64,000 nucleotides of DNA, taken from contig QEOQ01000697.1 of NCBI GenBank assembly GCA_010279815.1, forward strand, positions 96,809-160,808. Direction: 5' to 3'. Under the pieces are notes generated by a model. It saw only the letters and a list, made by a program, of their open reading frames with translations. It did not search any database and was not told where the DNA came from. The stretch is from Brachionus plicatilis (taxonomy: Eukaryota > Rotifera > Eurotatoria > Ploima > Brachionidae). Below, piece by piece: positions 44,001 to 56,908 of this stretch. A program made the translations under genes and the position numbers. Position 1 is the first letter of the stretch. Each line of letters begins with the position of its first letter.

Positions 44001-47000
44001 ATAGCTAATCCAATCAAAAATTTCTAATAATTATTTAATATTTTATGTTTCGAATTAAAAAAATATAATTAGAATTTTAATGTTTTTAATCTATGCTTAA
44101 TTATTTTTAACTATCTATTATTTAACCGAAATTTCTTTAAAATTTAATCAAAAAAGCTTTTAGAAATAATATTTTAAGGATTTCTTGATTTCTTTAATTT
44201 TTTGGGAACTAATTAAACAAGTTTAAGAAATTATCTTGGATCAAAGAATCATTAAATGCTAAAAAATCTTGTTTCATTAAAAGAGCTTGTTTTTTAATTC
44301 CTAAAAATACGAGAATTATAAATTCAAAATATTTTGGTAAATTTTATAAAAAAAACTCTTTCAATCTCTCATATAATAGATTAAAATCTCTCGACTGATG
44401 TAATCTATATAAGAAAATGAAAACTAAAAAATATTTTGTTTTCAGTAGAATTCTTGATCAAAAGAATCATTTTTAATATTTCAAATTTTATTTTCAAATA
44501 AAAATTCCTTATAAGAAAAATTAAAGACTTTTTAAATTGCTGGATTAAATACCAGAAATATTTTGGGCAAATTTATATACAATCTCGAGTCACATTATTT
44601 CATTTTAAAGAATTAAAATAAAATATTAGTACAAATAAGACTTCTGGTACGTTGAATTGGGTTCATTCACCTTTTTGAGTTAAGGTTTGATTTGAATTCG
44701 GAATCAGGCGAAATATTTTTACAAATTTTTTTTAGCTTTTTTTTTAATAAATCAAATTTCTAACAATTGTATCAAATAAAAGATTCAAGCACATAAAAAG
44801 CACTTAAATAGCATTCATTAGAATCCTATGGCTTTACAAAAAAAAGTTACAAAAAACAGTCTTTTTTCCAATTAAATCTCATTAGGACGTTAAAAACTCA
44901 AAAAATTTGCTTTTATTCTACTTTTTTTAACAAAATATTTGCTTTGTTTTACGATTTATATTTGAGAACAAAAATTAAGAGAAAAATCTTATAATAGCTA
45001 TTGTATTTCCACCTGATCCAAATAGAAGAAACTAAATTCTTAGAAAGACTGCAAAATTATTCAACATTTCAAGTGGCTAAATAAGCTGTTATGTGCCAAG
45101 ACCAGAAAAAAATTTATTAATTTCAAGGGTTGCTTAACTTTATTTTAGGCAATTTATTTAATTGATGTATTTCTAGTGTACAAAAATGAGGATCAAATTT
45201 TGATGGTTTACAGTTTCTATTTTTATTTAGTCAAAGCTTAACAGAGTTTAAAACAATATATTGAACAATTTTATGAAATTCAAAACCTGTATCTGTAAAG
45301 ATAGCTGTTGTTTTTCAATTAAAAATAGATTTTAATTTAAAATGAAAAAAAGTGCTAATTGTTTTTGCTGTCGAAGATTTCTCAAAAAACTGTGTCAAAT
45401 AACTGATAGTTAAAATTTGAAAAAATTTTGATTAGTTCTATTAAAATTCATGTTTCGATTAGGGAATTTAGAAAAAAAAATAATTAAGTGGAAGCCGAGA
45501 TTTGACCATGCAGAAAAATTAAGGCATTTCATTCTTGAATTCTATTCAGCGTTAAATTGTTTGTTTCCAATTGATTTATTTTCGATTCTTTGCATCCAAT
45601 TCTTTCTCCAAATATTTAAATTACCTGAGGGTCACTTTTTCATGGCTCTTCAAACAAGGATGTTTAAATTTTCCTATCCTATCCTATCTACTCAGAACTC
45701 AGTCAGGCATGCAGCTATGTTTATTCAGATTTATTTTAAAATTTCTCAATCATATTTAGAAGAAAATTTTCTAAATCTTGATAATTCATTTTGTTGAATG
45801 AGTCCAAAAATAGTATAGTTGATATAAAGAAAATTCATAACCAGTTTATTGAGTGTTTAGTGTCCAGACTGCTCTTGAGATAAGCATTAATTTTTTAAAA
45901 ATATTTAAGTTAATTCTTGTATTTTTTAGTCGTGTTTTTGATTAATTTTTTTATAATTATAACGAGTTAGTGGTCGATCAACATTTAAAAAAAAAATTGA
46001 TTGTGCCAAAATCCATAAAATCAATCATCAATTCTACTAATAATTTATAAATTATAATTTTTAAATATTCAAAAAATGCCCTGTAAAGTAGCAAAAATTA
46101 ATTTAATTTTTAATTAAAAGTTGTTATATTTCGTGACAAAATTGATAAATCTCTTTTGAACGAGATTGCATGGTAAGCGAGAACAAGACTTTAGTTTTTC
46201 TAATGAGTTCATCAATACTATTTATTTATTTAATCAAAAATTTGTTTGTTTAATATTTATTTTCAGATTTTAAATATTTTCTTTTCATTTCTTTGTTCAC
46301 AATACGTGGATTTGTGTTAACAAAAAAAAATAATGTGCATTTAGACAGGAAATTGAGCTTATCTCTTATAAAAGGAAGTTCATTTTTTATTTACAAAATA
46401 TATCATGGCAATTTTTTTTTAACTTAAGAAACGCAAAATATGAAGTTTTTAGGCTTTTGTAGGGTAATCAGATCCTTGAAAATTTGATATCCTTGAAAGA
46501 TAAAAGTATCGCTCAAAAGTCGGCTTAAAAGGCCTAAAATTGGTCTAAGACCGGTATAAATTTATTTTATTTCACAAAGAAAACTCGAAATCGGTTGGAA
46601 ATTCGATAAAAAAAAGCACTTAGCACTTTTATAATGAATGACTTAAGGCCTCAAATCTAAAAAGATATTAACCAGAGTGATAAGCCAAATTAAATTTATA
46701 TCAATATATATTTTTCTAATATATTTATAATCATTTGCCTCAATAAGGATAAATAAGTCAAAAAAGATAATTTAAAAACAATATTTTTAATTGAGATCCA
46801 TGACCCAAATTCGAGGCTATCTTATCGAAAAACATTCCAGTTTCATCATCAGTTAATTTTTTGTTTGTCTTCTGATTGGAATTGTTATTTTAGCCCCATA
46901 GCGATTCACAGAACGAACCAAGGTCTTTGAATAAACAAATATTCGGCTTTAACAAATATTTGATACAAAATTTGAATGTTATACAAATATTTTTGTTAAA

Positions 47001-48895
47001 ACCAATTTGTTTTGTAAACCTAATTTTTTATAATTTTAATTTAAAACCCTAAAATTAGTCAAACTAATACTATTAGTATTTTTATTAAGTTTGCTTTAGA
47101 TCAAAATTCAAGGTGAACAAAATCGTTTCCTAGAAAAAAAACCCCTCTATTTCTAATTGCTTATTAGGTGTTCTTTCTTAATTTATTTTTGAGGATAAAT
47201 TTAATTAACCAAAGATAGTTAACCTTCTTTATTAAAATTAGAGATTTTCTTATTAGCCTCAAAGGTATTCGGTCTAATTTGTGATTGTGTCATATATAAA
47301 TAATCGAAAATAGCCTTTTCAAATTGTATTGAATAAAGAAAAAAATTATTTAAAGAAATCAGCCACATTTGTCTTTGGTTATTTTTTGAATTTTTTTATT
47401 TTCATTCTCAAGAATTTTGAAAATTTAATAGAACAATCATTTTTATTCTTGATTAATGTTTTCAGGTTTTGACAAAATCTTCAAAAATTTTTGAAAAATC
47501 AACGAAAAAAATCCAAGATTTGTAGTTGCATTAAAATTTATTTTTTTCTCGTTTTATTTTGAATAAAGTTTAAAATATTTATTTTTTGTTAAATTCATAG
47601 AGGATAATAAGGTTTGTATAAACTCATGCCGATCTTTTGTTTTGTTCTGATAAGGCCAAATAAATCATTAAATTTCATCTGAACCGTGGTCTTTTTATGT
47701 AATCAACCTGATATCCATATTTAAGTCTGTTACTTTTCAACTTAACTAGTTACTAGGCTTTTTGCAATCAAAAGAAATCCAAAAATTAATTTTTACACTC
47801 AAGTTTAATCTGTTGTCGGTCTCTATCGAAAACTTCAAGTTTTAATATTAATAAAAAATAATCATGTTTTTCATATAGTACATTATTGAATATAACACGG
47901 GTTAAAATTAATATTGCTCAAATAAAAATTTTCGACTTTAGTCACGGTTAATCTAAATCTTTCGCAAAATAGTGACCATTTGGACTTTATTTTAGTTGAA
48001 TTTTTTTTTCAATAAATATTAAGAAATTGGCAAAATTAGGCGGAAATATTTTTTTTCATGTTGGTTTATGATATTTAAAATAACAGTAGGATAATGTCAA
48101 AAAACTAAGATATTTAATGTTTAGAGCAAATATTTGAAAAAGCTTTAAAAGTTATCAATAAAACAATTCAGACACTTGCTCATCTGATCTTTTTTAATTT
48201 TAGATTTAGATTTTCATAAATAAAAGTTTAAGACAAACTAAACAATTCAATTTGTGATTTTATGAGAAAAAAATTAAATTCCTAATTTATTTATTTGTTC
48301 AATTGTAAAAGATCCTTTAGATTAAAAATTAAAATTAAAAAAGTAAAAAAATTCAAAATAAAATAAAATATTAGAAGTAGTAATAGAATTATAAATATTC
48401 TAAAAAGTTATAAAGTAAAAGTTTCTACTTGTTTCTTTTGAATCCAAACAGGCAATGTGATTTTTGTAACAAAAACTAAAAAATATTTAAATAATATTTT
48501 GTTTAGGTCTTAAAACTTGTTCTGCAAAATGTTTTAGCTAGCAAAAGTTTTTTTTTCATCTAAATTTAGTCTCTGTAATAATTCCGCAATTTGATTTTAA
48601 TGATTTCCCAATAGATGCCATTCAAACATCTAGCTTTGCCAATTTAAGCTTCTCGCATTTAAAAAATCATTCGGTAACTAGTTCTTATCTTTAAATCAAA
48701 TCTTGGTAGGCAATTATTTACATTTTCTCGCTGTAGACTCCCATCATATATCTTGAGTTCAATTCTTTTAGTATCACTTTTGATTTAAATTAACTTTATT
48801 CTTTTCATTTCATTTTGTGTTGGTTAAATCATTTTTTGATTGTTCATTTCTATTTTGATTTTTTTTTAGTTTATTTTTAGAAATATTTTTGGATA
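41055..48895. other. 7.8-kb gene-poor region
   Basis: I find no supported gene. Open frames at 42098-41895 (minus) and 45450-45797 (plus) lack recognisable domains and splice partners. A short GCCT/AGGC-hairpin repeat lies at about 42625-42680. The rest is AT-rich with long poly-A/T tracts and a short CCTAT-type run at 45673-45690. Confidence 0.45.
42625..42680 (+). repeat. short dispersed repeat (GCCTCAAAGGC type), copy 2
   Basis: A TTATTGTTATT run leads to TAAGCCTCAAAGGCAAAATT and an A-rich tail, matching the unit at 1249-1310. Confidence 0.4.
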
Positions 48896-49012
48896 TTAGT
48901 TCCCAAAGTCAAGATTTTTAAACTCGGGGATTAGCTTTTTTATCCTTCGCTGAACCCTTTCAATTACTGGTATCTTCAAGAACTTACTGGCTACTCTAAA
49001 TTTGGCCTCAGT
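48896..49012 (-). pseudogene. non-LTR retrotransposon (LINE) reverse-transcriptase remnant
   Basis: The minus strand encodes a 38-codon fragment containing VIERVQRRIKKLIPEFKNL. It matches the IERVQRR..KLIPELK..SYEERL motif near the C-terminus of jockey/CR1-like LINE ORF2 proteins. The fragment stops at TAA (48898-48896) and no continuation is readable on either side. Dead remnant. Confidence 0.6.
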
Positions 49013-51650
49013 TGTGAATTGTACAAAAATTCTAATAGTTTAAGCACAAGGGAATTTGAAAAAATAAAAAATTTAAAAAAATATTTACAAAAAATAAATA
49101 TTGATAAATTGAACTAAATGATGACAAGTGCTACATGTTTAAGTATTGAAGGGTTCAGGAAAGAAAGAAGAAATATTAAGGGAGTAATTGCATATATTGA
49201 TGTTAAATTTTTTTAGCCTTAAATATTGGTCAATTTCAGACCTTATTTTTTGAGAATGGTAAAATTTAATGAGCATCGGTTTTGAAAAAAAAAACACAAT
49301 TTAATTCAGCATCAACATCAAACAAAACTCAAAGATAATAATCAGACTGAAAAAATCAAGATTTCACTATTTGCCATTAATTAAAATTTGAAATGGAGAA
49401 TATTTTCTTAAAGAAATATTTATTTTAATTCAAAAAGCAGACAGCGCATGTTCCTAATTATCCGACAAAACCTGAGTTTTAAAACTGATAGCTTAGTAAA
49501 AAATAAAAACTCAATTTATTTTACAATCGATATCGATTGTCATAAATAAACTAATTTCAAAAGTAGCGAGGAATTAAACGATACAAATGTGACATTTTGA
49601 AAAATCAAATAGATATATTGCCAGAGGACAGTGTTAATTTCGAATTTATATTTGTTTACCACTAAGATATTTACATTTTAAAATAGCTTTTTTTTTTTTT
49701 ATAATTTTCAGCTTCATTAATCAGGTGCATTATCTACCTCGGCAGAGAGATTATCGAAAGGCCGCACTCATTTTTATAAATAGATCAACTCTATTATTTT
49801 TATAGCTTTTTCATTACATTTTCCCAACAAAAAAAACAATTTGGTGAATCACTAAAAATGCTAAAAAAAAACAGGGTCAAATTTAATGTTCATGAAAGAT
49901 AACTTACGTTTTAAAGTTTAATCTCATTTTTGGATTTTAAAATAAAGATTTTTTTTAAATTACAGACTAAATTTGTTTTCAAAAATTTAATTGTTGTTAG
50001 GGTTTCATTAAAAACAGCAAGTTTTGGCCAACTATTAGAGTTTCTAATATCTTAATATTCAAACCTGCTTCTGCCATAGTGATTCGCTTTCAAATCAATC
50101 AAAGTTTAAAGTCTCTTTCGTAATCGCTTTTTCAAAAATCAAAACGGGCATACAATGAATTGAAATTTGTATGCAATAAAAATAAACTAAAGGTAAATTT
50201 TTAGAAAAATATTGGCCCCAAAGATTATCCCTTAAGAAAATTAATTCTTTATATTGGCTATTAAAAAACCAATTTGAAATTGAAAGTTTACTCAAGTTTG
50301 GCTGATGGCATTAGCTAACAATTCTAAATTTTAGAATATGCTTCAAATAATTTAAATTGTTTTTTAATTGATTTTTTTTGAAGCTAGATTTCATTTGCAT
50401 GAAGCCATAATTTAATTAAAAGCCGATGTCCGCAAGTGGTTTATCATAAATTTGCCTTCTTAAGCCTATTTTACTCAATTGTTTCTCAGGTTTACGAAGA
50501 TAAGCTAGTTCTATTAAGTCTTGTTAAGATATTTATTTTTTAAATTTTTAAGTCAAAGCGATCAGTGGATTATGAGGATATGGTGAGTCAGTTAAGCTAA
50601 CCTGTTCTATTTATCCTTTATCTGGACAACTATTAAATAAAATACGAAATTTAGATAGAGATTTATGGGTCCTCTGCTCTTAAGTAAAATTTATCTTTTT
50701 CAAGTAACTAATAGACCATCATTTTTAAATGTTTCGGCTATTTTTTTTAATCTTTTTTAATCGTCAATCTAGATAGTGTATTTTGTTTGCAATAAATTTT
50801 AAGAATTTCAAATTTAATTTTTTTCCCCAAATTAAAAATTGTAAAAACAAAAAAAATTAAATTTGATATTTGATAGATTGAATTCGAGAATTTAAAATAA
50901 TTTATTATGTCCATTTGTTGATGAAAAAAAGCCATTAAGAATCGATTTTAATAAATATTTAAAAAAAAAAGATGAAAGAACATTTTAATTTAAAACAAAT
51001 TGAATACAATTAATGGTCACTAATAGGATATCAAAATTTAAAAAAAAATCCATCTCATCTTGATCACGATCGATTCTCATTATTGTCAAAGGTAAATTGA
51101 AAATTATTGGAATAGAATGTGAGCCTTTCTAAACGAATCCTAATTTTAAACTAGATCAATTATCGATTTTGCATGAGCATTCAAATTTTTTAATATATTT
51201 CAAAATTCAAGTTATTAATTTGATTAAATTTAACTTTTTTTTTTGCTAGCTCACGTTTTCTTTAGGGTAAATTGTGTTGGTTTTAGCATTAAAAATCGAT
51301 AACCAATTCATAAATAAATGATTTTAACTTATAGCCGCATTTTAACAGAAGTCCTTTTTAATTGTGGTATCCAAGCCATTTGAAGGAAACGACTTCAATA
51401 ATTTAAATGCTCGACTTAATTTTTGATAAGCTCATAAATTTTTGTCAATCAAAATTTAATAAGAAAAAAAAAGACTTAGCGGTTACTTAATATGTACAAA
51501 TATGCCAAATTCCTTCCTTTTGCCGCTTCAAAAATTTCCAAAAAATTTATTCCAATTTTCTCCTATTTCTTTTTTTTGATATTTTTTGACACAAAAATTA
51601 AATTAGCGTGAAATTTTCTTTTTCTCTAAAATATTAAAATTAAATTTTAG
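49013..51650. other. gene-poor region upstream of the tincar-like gene
   Basis: No supported gene. Open frames at 50295-50095 and 50935-50747 (minus) are unrecognised. A small patch of mixed composition at 49735-49790 has no open frame. Confidence 0.4.
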
Positions 51651-51658
51651 AATTTATC

Positions 51659-51673
51659 ATGTTATTATTGTAA
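51659..51673 (+). promoter_or_regulatory. four-codon upstream ORF overlapping the main start
   Basis: ATG TTA TTA TTG TAA ends in TAATG, so its stop overlaps the ATG at 51673 by one base. An acceptor-like AAATTTTAG ends at 51650, 9 nt before the uORF. If the mature mRNA starts there, ribosomes would meet the uORF first, and termination-reinitiation could control the main frame. Confidence 0.4.
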
Positions 51674-54276
51674 TGAGCGGATCAAAAATGACTAGACCTC
51701 TAACCAAATCGTTTTTCAATCGTATCCAAATAACATCTCTGAACAATCTTTTTTTAAATCAAATTATTTTAATTCTACAAATTTATTTAATAATCAACCG
51801 AATAAAGCTGCTGAACAACTTGACAAGTACCTACTCCCACACGTCTTCATCGCTGCCAATCTTGTCAAACCAGCAAAAACTCAACAATTCAATAATAATA
51901 AACATTTTTTTAATTACTTTTTCCATTATATTCGCTCTAGTCCATGCTATAATTGGATCAATAAAGCTGGGAGTTTATTCCCATGATGGATTTAAGCTTG
52001 GCAAAAATTTTGACAAAAATAAATCCAAATTGATAAATTTAAATGATTATACAGCAAGTACCAGTACTTGTTCATCATCAATATCTTCAGACAATACAGT
52101 GTCAATATCCAAGCAAAAATTGACAAAATCTAACCCTCAAAGACCAGTGTTGGGCTGCTACTTTTTTAAGCGACCGTCATTCTGGGCCCAACTGCCACCA
52201 TTAGGAGTACTATTTCACATTTTGTCTTCGTTTTGTATTCTCCTAGCCGAAGTTCAGCTATCTTCCAGAAGAATTCAATTGGGAAATAAGCCCGTGGGAG
52301 ACATATTTTCGTCAAAGTCAGATTTTCTGTTCGGAGAACCCATTAATAGACTGAAAATGTTCAAATCAAGCTACGATTTGAGCCAAATAAAATCACCTAT
52401 TAAACTAACTACTGCGATGACAGATCAAAAAAATTATCTAAATGATGTAATTAATTCAAAAGATGATTTTACACTCTTTGGCTATGGCAATCAAAAATTG
52501 AACTTTCACTCATCCCTGATTTTTATTGTGTCCGAGAACACAATTGGTTTGGATTACCTAAATTTTGTAATCGCCCTGGTCACTTTTTCTAGCAAAGTTT
52601 GCCAAACATTTTGGTCCTCTTCAAAATCATTTTCATTTTTACTCATTAGTTTTACTAGTTTGATGACTATTGTGCTATCCAACTCGTATTCAGCTTTTGA
52701 AATTTTGCTAAAATCAAACAACCTAAAAGTAATTGCGCGAAATTTCTTATTTTTTGCTCACAAAAATGACAAAAAACAGGACACTGGAATCAATTTAGTG
52801 CAAGATTATGGTCACGACTTAGTCTCAGCTCTTGTTTACACAATTAGCAGTTTATTTTTGTTCATCAATGTTTTTCTATTTACCACTTATGGCTATAGAA
52901 AATTTAATTTTCACAAAATAAAGCTCCAAAAAAATATCAACAAATACATTCGTAAAAACTATCATGAAAAAGAATTTCTTACGGATGTCCAGGACAAAAA
53001 TTGTGCCGAAATAAGCATAGAAAAGTCAGATACAATTTCAAATTGTTCGCCCAAAAGTCAAAGTGAACAAAGCAACAGCAGTTTCAACACTTCTATCACT
53101 AACTCAAATAATTTCTGTGATTTCAAATTTATCAAGTCATACAAAGAAAACATTTTATCTAGCATTTTGTTGCTATTCTATTGCATCATTAGATCCATGT
53201 TTATATATGAACTTATTATTGTTTTTAAGTTCACAAGTGATTCATTGATTTTGGCACAAATTTGTCTTGAATTATCACTAATCATTGTGTGGATAATTTT
53301 GCTAATATGTCTGACTTTTAAAGAAAACTGGAATTTTAAACTTGATTCAAATTATAAAATTCTTTTTTGGAATCACATTTACAGCACCAGCAATTTAAAA
53401 CAAAATATTTCTCTTAATTCGGAGCGAATTACCAATTTAGGAAGTAATCAGAACTATAAAATGAATCTAAGTGACAAAAGTTTGGAGGAAAGATCCAAAA
53501 TTGGCGAAGGTGTCCGAAATTCGGCTGAAACGATTTCTAAAGCACCTGGTTTGCTTGTTAGAGATGACTCCATGCTGAATAGAAGTTCTTATCTGAGCTC
53601 TTCGTCTATAACTGAGGTGTCCTCATTGATGCCGAGCACATTTGCAGCTAATCAAAAAATGTCCGCACAGTACAACCCGAAGATGGTCGGTTCAAAGGCA
53701 AGCATCCCATCGGATATGATTTCCTCAACAATAATGAGTGACAGAAATATTGTTTTGATAAATGATGATGATAGTTCTACTGATGAAGCAAGTCTGAAGT
53801 TTCAGCAGTATTCAATTGAGAACGAATTGACAAATGACGATTGTCAGATTTATTCTCAAGTAAAACGAAATAAAATTGTGGAAAAAAATATGGATGATGA
53901 CTCAAAAGATAGGATCAAATGGTCGCATAAAAAGAATAAAAATTCACTGAAAAAAAGTTTGCCCGCCTGTAAATCGGTAATTGCTACGATTGGGGAAATA
54001 ATGGAAGAAGACAAAAACAAATATTTAAATCCAAGTAAAATTTTTTCCGCTTCTAATTTAAACAAGTCTTTAAATATTATCGATTCAGCATCTTCTTCGG
54101 CAACAATTGATTCTGGTCGTGAGTCGATCACTGAGTCTCCAGTTAATTTGAACAATCCAACAACTGCAAATGAAAAAAGTTCAAAAATGACAATTTCAAA
54201 TTTTACATCCGGAATTTATAAAGCCCAAACAGTTCAGCTAAAAGCACAAAATCAAATGCTTGATTCAAATTGTTAA
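51673..54276 (+). CDS. multi-pass membrane protein, tincar-like
   Basis: 867 residues, no introns. I count eight hydrophobic segments: about 28-46, 73-97, 174-195, 295-315, 318-345, 378-402, 492-517 and 520-545. A long hydrophilic Ser/Asn/Lys/Asp-rich C-terminal domain (about 320 residues) follows. The block RPSFWAQLPPLGVLFHILSS before segment 3, together with eight spans and no signal peptide, recalls the Protein tincar family (Drosophila eye and heart development), whose biochemical role is unknown. I recognise it by architecture and the PPLGVLFHL-type block, not by a full alignment, so the family call is moderate. The ATG is preceded by a uORF. AATAAA lies at 54345-54350. Low-complexity loops (about 110-160 and 400-480) are consistent with AT drift. 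Confidence 0.75.
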   Translation: MSGSKMTRPLTKSFFNRIQITSLNNLFLNQIILILQIYLIINRIKLLNNLTSTYSHTSSSLPILSNQQKLNNSIIINIFLITFSIIFALVHAIIGSIKLGVYSHDGFKLGKNFDKNKSKLINLNDYTASTSTCSSSISSDNTVSISKQKLTKSNPQRPVLGCYFFKRPSFWAQLPPLGVLFHILSSFCILLAEVQLSSRRIQLGNKPVGDIFSSKSDFLFGEPINRLKMFKSSYDLSQIKSPIKLTTAMTDQKNYLNDVINSKDDFTLFGYGNQKLNFHSSLIFIVSENTIGLDYLNFVIALVTFSSKVCQTFWSSSKSFSFLLISFTSLMTIVLSNSYSAFEILLKSNNLKVIARNFLFFAHKNDKKQDTGINLVQDYGHDLVSALVYTISSLFLFINVFLFTTYGYRKFNFHKIKLQKNINKYIRKNYHEKEFLTDVQDKNCAEISIEKSDTISNCSPKSQSEQSNSSFNTSITNSNNFCDFKFIKSYKENILSSILLLFYCIIRSMFIYELIIVFKFTSDSLILAQICLELSLIIVWIILLICLTFKENWNFKLDSNYKILFWNHIYSTSNLKQNISLNSERITNLGSNQNYKMNLSDKSLEERSKIGEGVRNSAETISKAPGLLVRDDSMLNRSSYLSSSSITEVSSLMPSTFAANQKMSAQYNPKMVGSKASIPSDMISSTIMSDRNIVLINDDDSSTDEASLKFQQYSIENELTNDDCQIYSQVKRNKIVEKNMDDDSKDRIKWSHKKNKNSLKKSLPACKSVIATIGEIMEEDKNKYLNPSKIFSASNLNKSLNIIDSASSSATIDSGRESITESPVNLNNPTTANEKSSKMTISNFTSGIYKAQTVQLKAQNQMLDSNC

Positions 54277-54489
54277 TGTATAATTTTAGTTCTTACAATT
54301 TTTAGTTTTAAATTACTGTAAATGTTTTGAGTTTTTTTGATTAGAATAAAAAACTAAAGAATCGAAAATTTTTTCTATTCTTAAAGAGTTACCCTGACCA
54401 GCGGCTTAAGTTATGATTCAAATATTTATACAATACTTCAGGAATACATAAGTTTAGTATTTAAAGAAAAGTGGTCTTTAATATGTATC

Positions 54490-54605
54490 ATACCTATCCC
54501 ATTCCATCCATTCAATGTAGTCCATTCCATTATGTTTCATCCTTTCCATCTGTTCCATTCCAACCATTCCATCACACCATTGGAATGAATGAAATGAACT
54601 AAATT
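54490..54605. repeat. degenerate CCATT/TTCCA pentanucleotide array
   Basis: Irregular repetition of ATTCCA and CCATTC words (for example CCCATTCCATCCATTC and GTTCCATTCCAACCATTCCA), ending with the inverted GGAATGAATGAAATGAAC. A small satellite-like tract. Confidence 0.7.
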
Positions 54606-54608
54606 GAA

Positions 54609-54700
54609 TTTTTTTTTTTTTTTTTTTTTCCAACTCAATCAAAGAGACCTAAGGTCAAAACCCATAAAGGGATGATTGAGCCCATTTATTAATAAAAAAA
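54609..54700. repeat. poly-T tract plus CTCAATCA...TGATTGAG inverted unit
   Basis: A run of about 21 T is followed by CCAACTCAATCAAAGAGACC and, 25 bp on, GATGATTGAGCCC. The outer words are complementary. It may be the tail of a retroposed element on the minus strand. Confidence 0.35.
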
Positions 54701-56017
54701 TGCACATAAAAATTATAATATTAATAAAAAATTAGATTTCTGAAATTAATATCAAAATTTGAAAAAATTGGATGAACTGGTGATGGAAAAGAATAGGAAT
54801 ATTTTTTTAAGAATGCGTCTTCGTTCTGTTCCTCTTTCTGGAATGAAATGTTTAGCAAGAACCACTGTATTTTTAATTAATAGAAAAAAGAAAATTTTAA
54901 ATTATTTTAGTAATTTATTTATTCAACAAGATAAAAAATGACCAGGAATGTAATTCACTGATAAATTATAAGAAAGATTTATTTTTAAATTTGAATTCTC
55001 TAATTTTTAGCTATACGAAAATTTTCTCGTGTTCAATTATCTTCTTTATATAAGTTTCTTTACGCTTGAAAAATTATAAAGAAGCTGTTTAAATTATTAA
55101 TTAATCAGAAACTATCTGGTGTTAAAATTTTTTTTCGAAAATTCTTCTTATTTATCCTTCAAATTTTAAAAATTAATATTATGTTAAATGCGTCCTGATC
55201 ATGCTAGCTTGATATTTTCGAGTGATTCCTAAAATTGTTGTTCAAAAAAGCGTAAGTTTTTACTGTATTTATGTAGGTTTAGGAAATTAATAATAATTGA
55301 AAAATAAAAGCAGAATTTTGTGCTAACTAAATTAAAAAGTTTAATCTTGTAAACACATAAATATTTAATTTATTTTTTAATTTTGTTTAGGAGAAAACGT
55401 CTTCAAGTACTGAGAAAAAATTAGGTATTTCAGATTTCTTGAATTCTTTTATAAAAAACCCTCCACATAAAAAAATTTAATTATTAACAAATTTTTAAGA
55501 TTAAAATTAGGCTTTGAATAATATTTGTAAATTTTTTTAATTCGTATTAAGCATTTATATCAGGAAAAATGTTCAGCCATTAAGAGTTCTAGATAATAAC
55601 TTATGGCCATTAGTGGTACTTAAATTGTAAAAATTATTTTTATTTGATGCTGAAAAATTTTAATTTAATTTTTTCTGTTTCTAGTGATATTTAATTTTAA
55701 CTTTTATATTTTCAAATATAAGTTCCCGTCGATAATTTAATAATTAAATTTTCTCGTCTTATAGAGAATTTTGTCTACTGCGGTCTGAATCGGTCAAAAT
55801 GCCGAATAGAGAAAAAAAAAAGAAGCATTAAAAGTTCGTTATCTATATTTAGACAAAAATGACTATTAAATTATTAATTTTGAGTGATTGCACTAATTAC
55901 TAAGCATTTGCTTAAAACCACTTTAAATAAAAATTTTTATTATTAGTAAAAAATATGTTTGTGAATAAGAGTTATTTTTTGAAATAAAGATTACTGCTAC
56001 GATAAGATGAATTCTCC

Positions 56018-56062
56018 ATAATTATCGGTATTTTAGTTTTTATCTAAAATACCGATAATTAT
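56018..56062. repeat. perfect 19-bp-stem hairpin
   Basis: ATAATTATCGGTATTTTAG, 7-nt loop TTTTTAT, and the exact reverse complement. Isolated in intergenic DNA. Confidence 0.65.
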
Positions 56063-56684
56063 CGTAAATTTATTACTATGTTTATTTTAAATTCGGTTTG
56101 AAAAAAAACTCAAAAATATTTTGAAAAACTTTATTTAAATTTAGGTAAATTTCCGTGAATTTTAGTCAAAATGATTTAAAATCAATGAAATAGAAAATAC
56201 GGAATTTTATTCTAATACTTACTTTTTTAGTTAAACAATCGCCATTCTTTTTCATTACAATCTTTACAAACCTTCTAAAAAAAATATAATTTTGATTAAG
56301 CATGAAAAAAGTTCTATGTTTCTAAAATGTTTTCAAATTTTGAAAAAAATAAATAGAAGATACTCTTTTAATCCTTTTACTTTAAAATTTAATAGACTAC
56401 ATCAAACATAGAATAACTAGTTATTTTATATTAACTAGATAAAAATTCTAAAAATTCACATTTGAGAATAAAGTAAATTAGATATTTTTGGACTTATTAT
56501 TTTTTAATGTTTCCTAATTTTTATAAAAATATTAAATCGATCTTGCAGCTGTCTAATTTATTTTTAATGAGTGATTTTAAAGACGGTTTCACTGGAATTG
56601 TCATCTCTCATATTTCAAGTTAAAAACCAAGAACTTTTTGGAACTTTTCAATTTACGCATAAAATGAATCTATCAACATTACTT

Positions 56685-56735
56685 GTTTATTTATTTGTTT
56701 ATCTGTACCGAGCTAATGCTCCTTCAGAATATAAA
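56685..56735 (-). repeat. short dispersed repeat with GAGC-GCTC hairpin, copy 3
   Basis: The inverse strand reads CTGAAGGAGCATTAGCTCGG, then TACAGATAAACAAATAAA, the best-preserved copy of the unit also seen at 8200-8250 and 25005-25050. Confidence 0.45.
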
Positions 56736-56778
56736 AAAATATAAATAAAATAAAGTTAAATAAGATATTTAAAGTTAA

Positions 56779-56908
56779 ATCAAAATTTTAAAGCCCGGAC
56801 TTGGACTTTTATTTTGAAAAAAAAATTTAAAGTCTTTGTTCGGACTTTTGAAAAAAAAAATTCCGTATTTAGACTTTACTTGATACTTGTGACTTTTAAA
56901 CAACTTTG
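56779..56908. mobile_element. right half of the CCAGAGTTGTTTAA element
   Basis: Follows the right part of the element at 1373-1620: TTTTAAAGCCCGGACTTGGA near the start and GTGACTTTTAAACAACTTTG at the end. The middle is diverged and the left terminus absent. Confidence 0.5.

Noticed and set aside
45450..45797. 115-codon plus-strand frame in the gene-poor region.
   Set aside because: Low complexity, Phe/Leu/Ile-rich, no domain, no splice partners, no supporting context.
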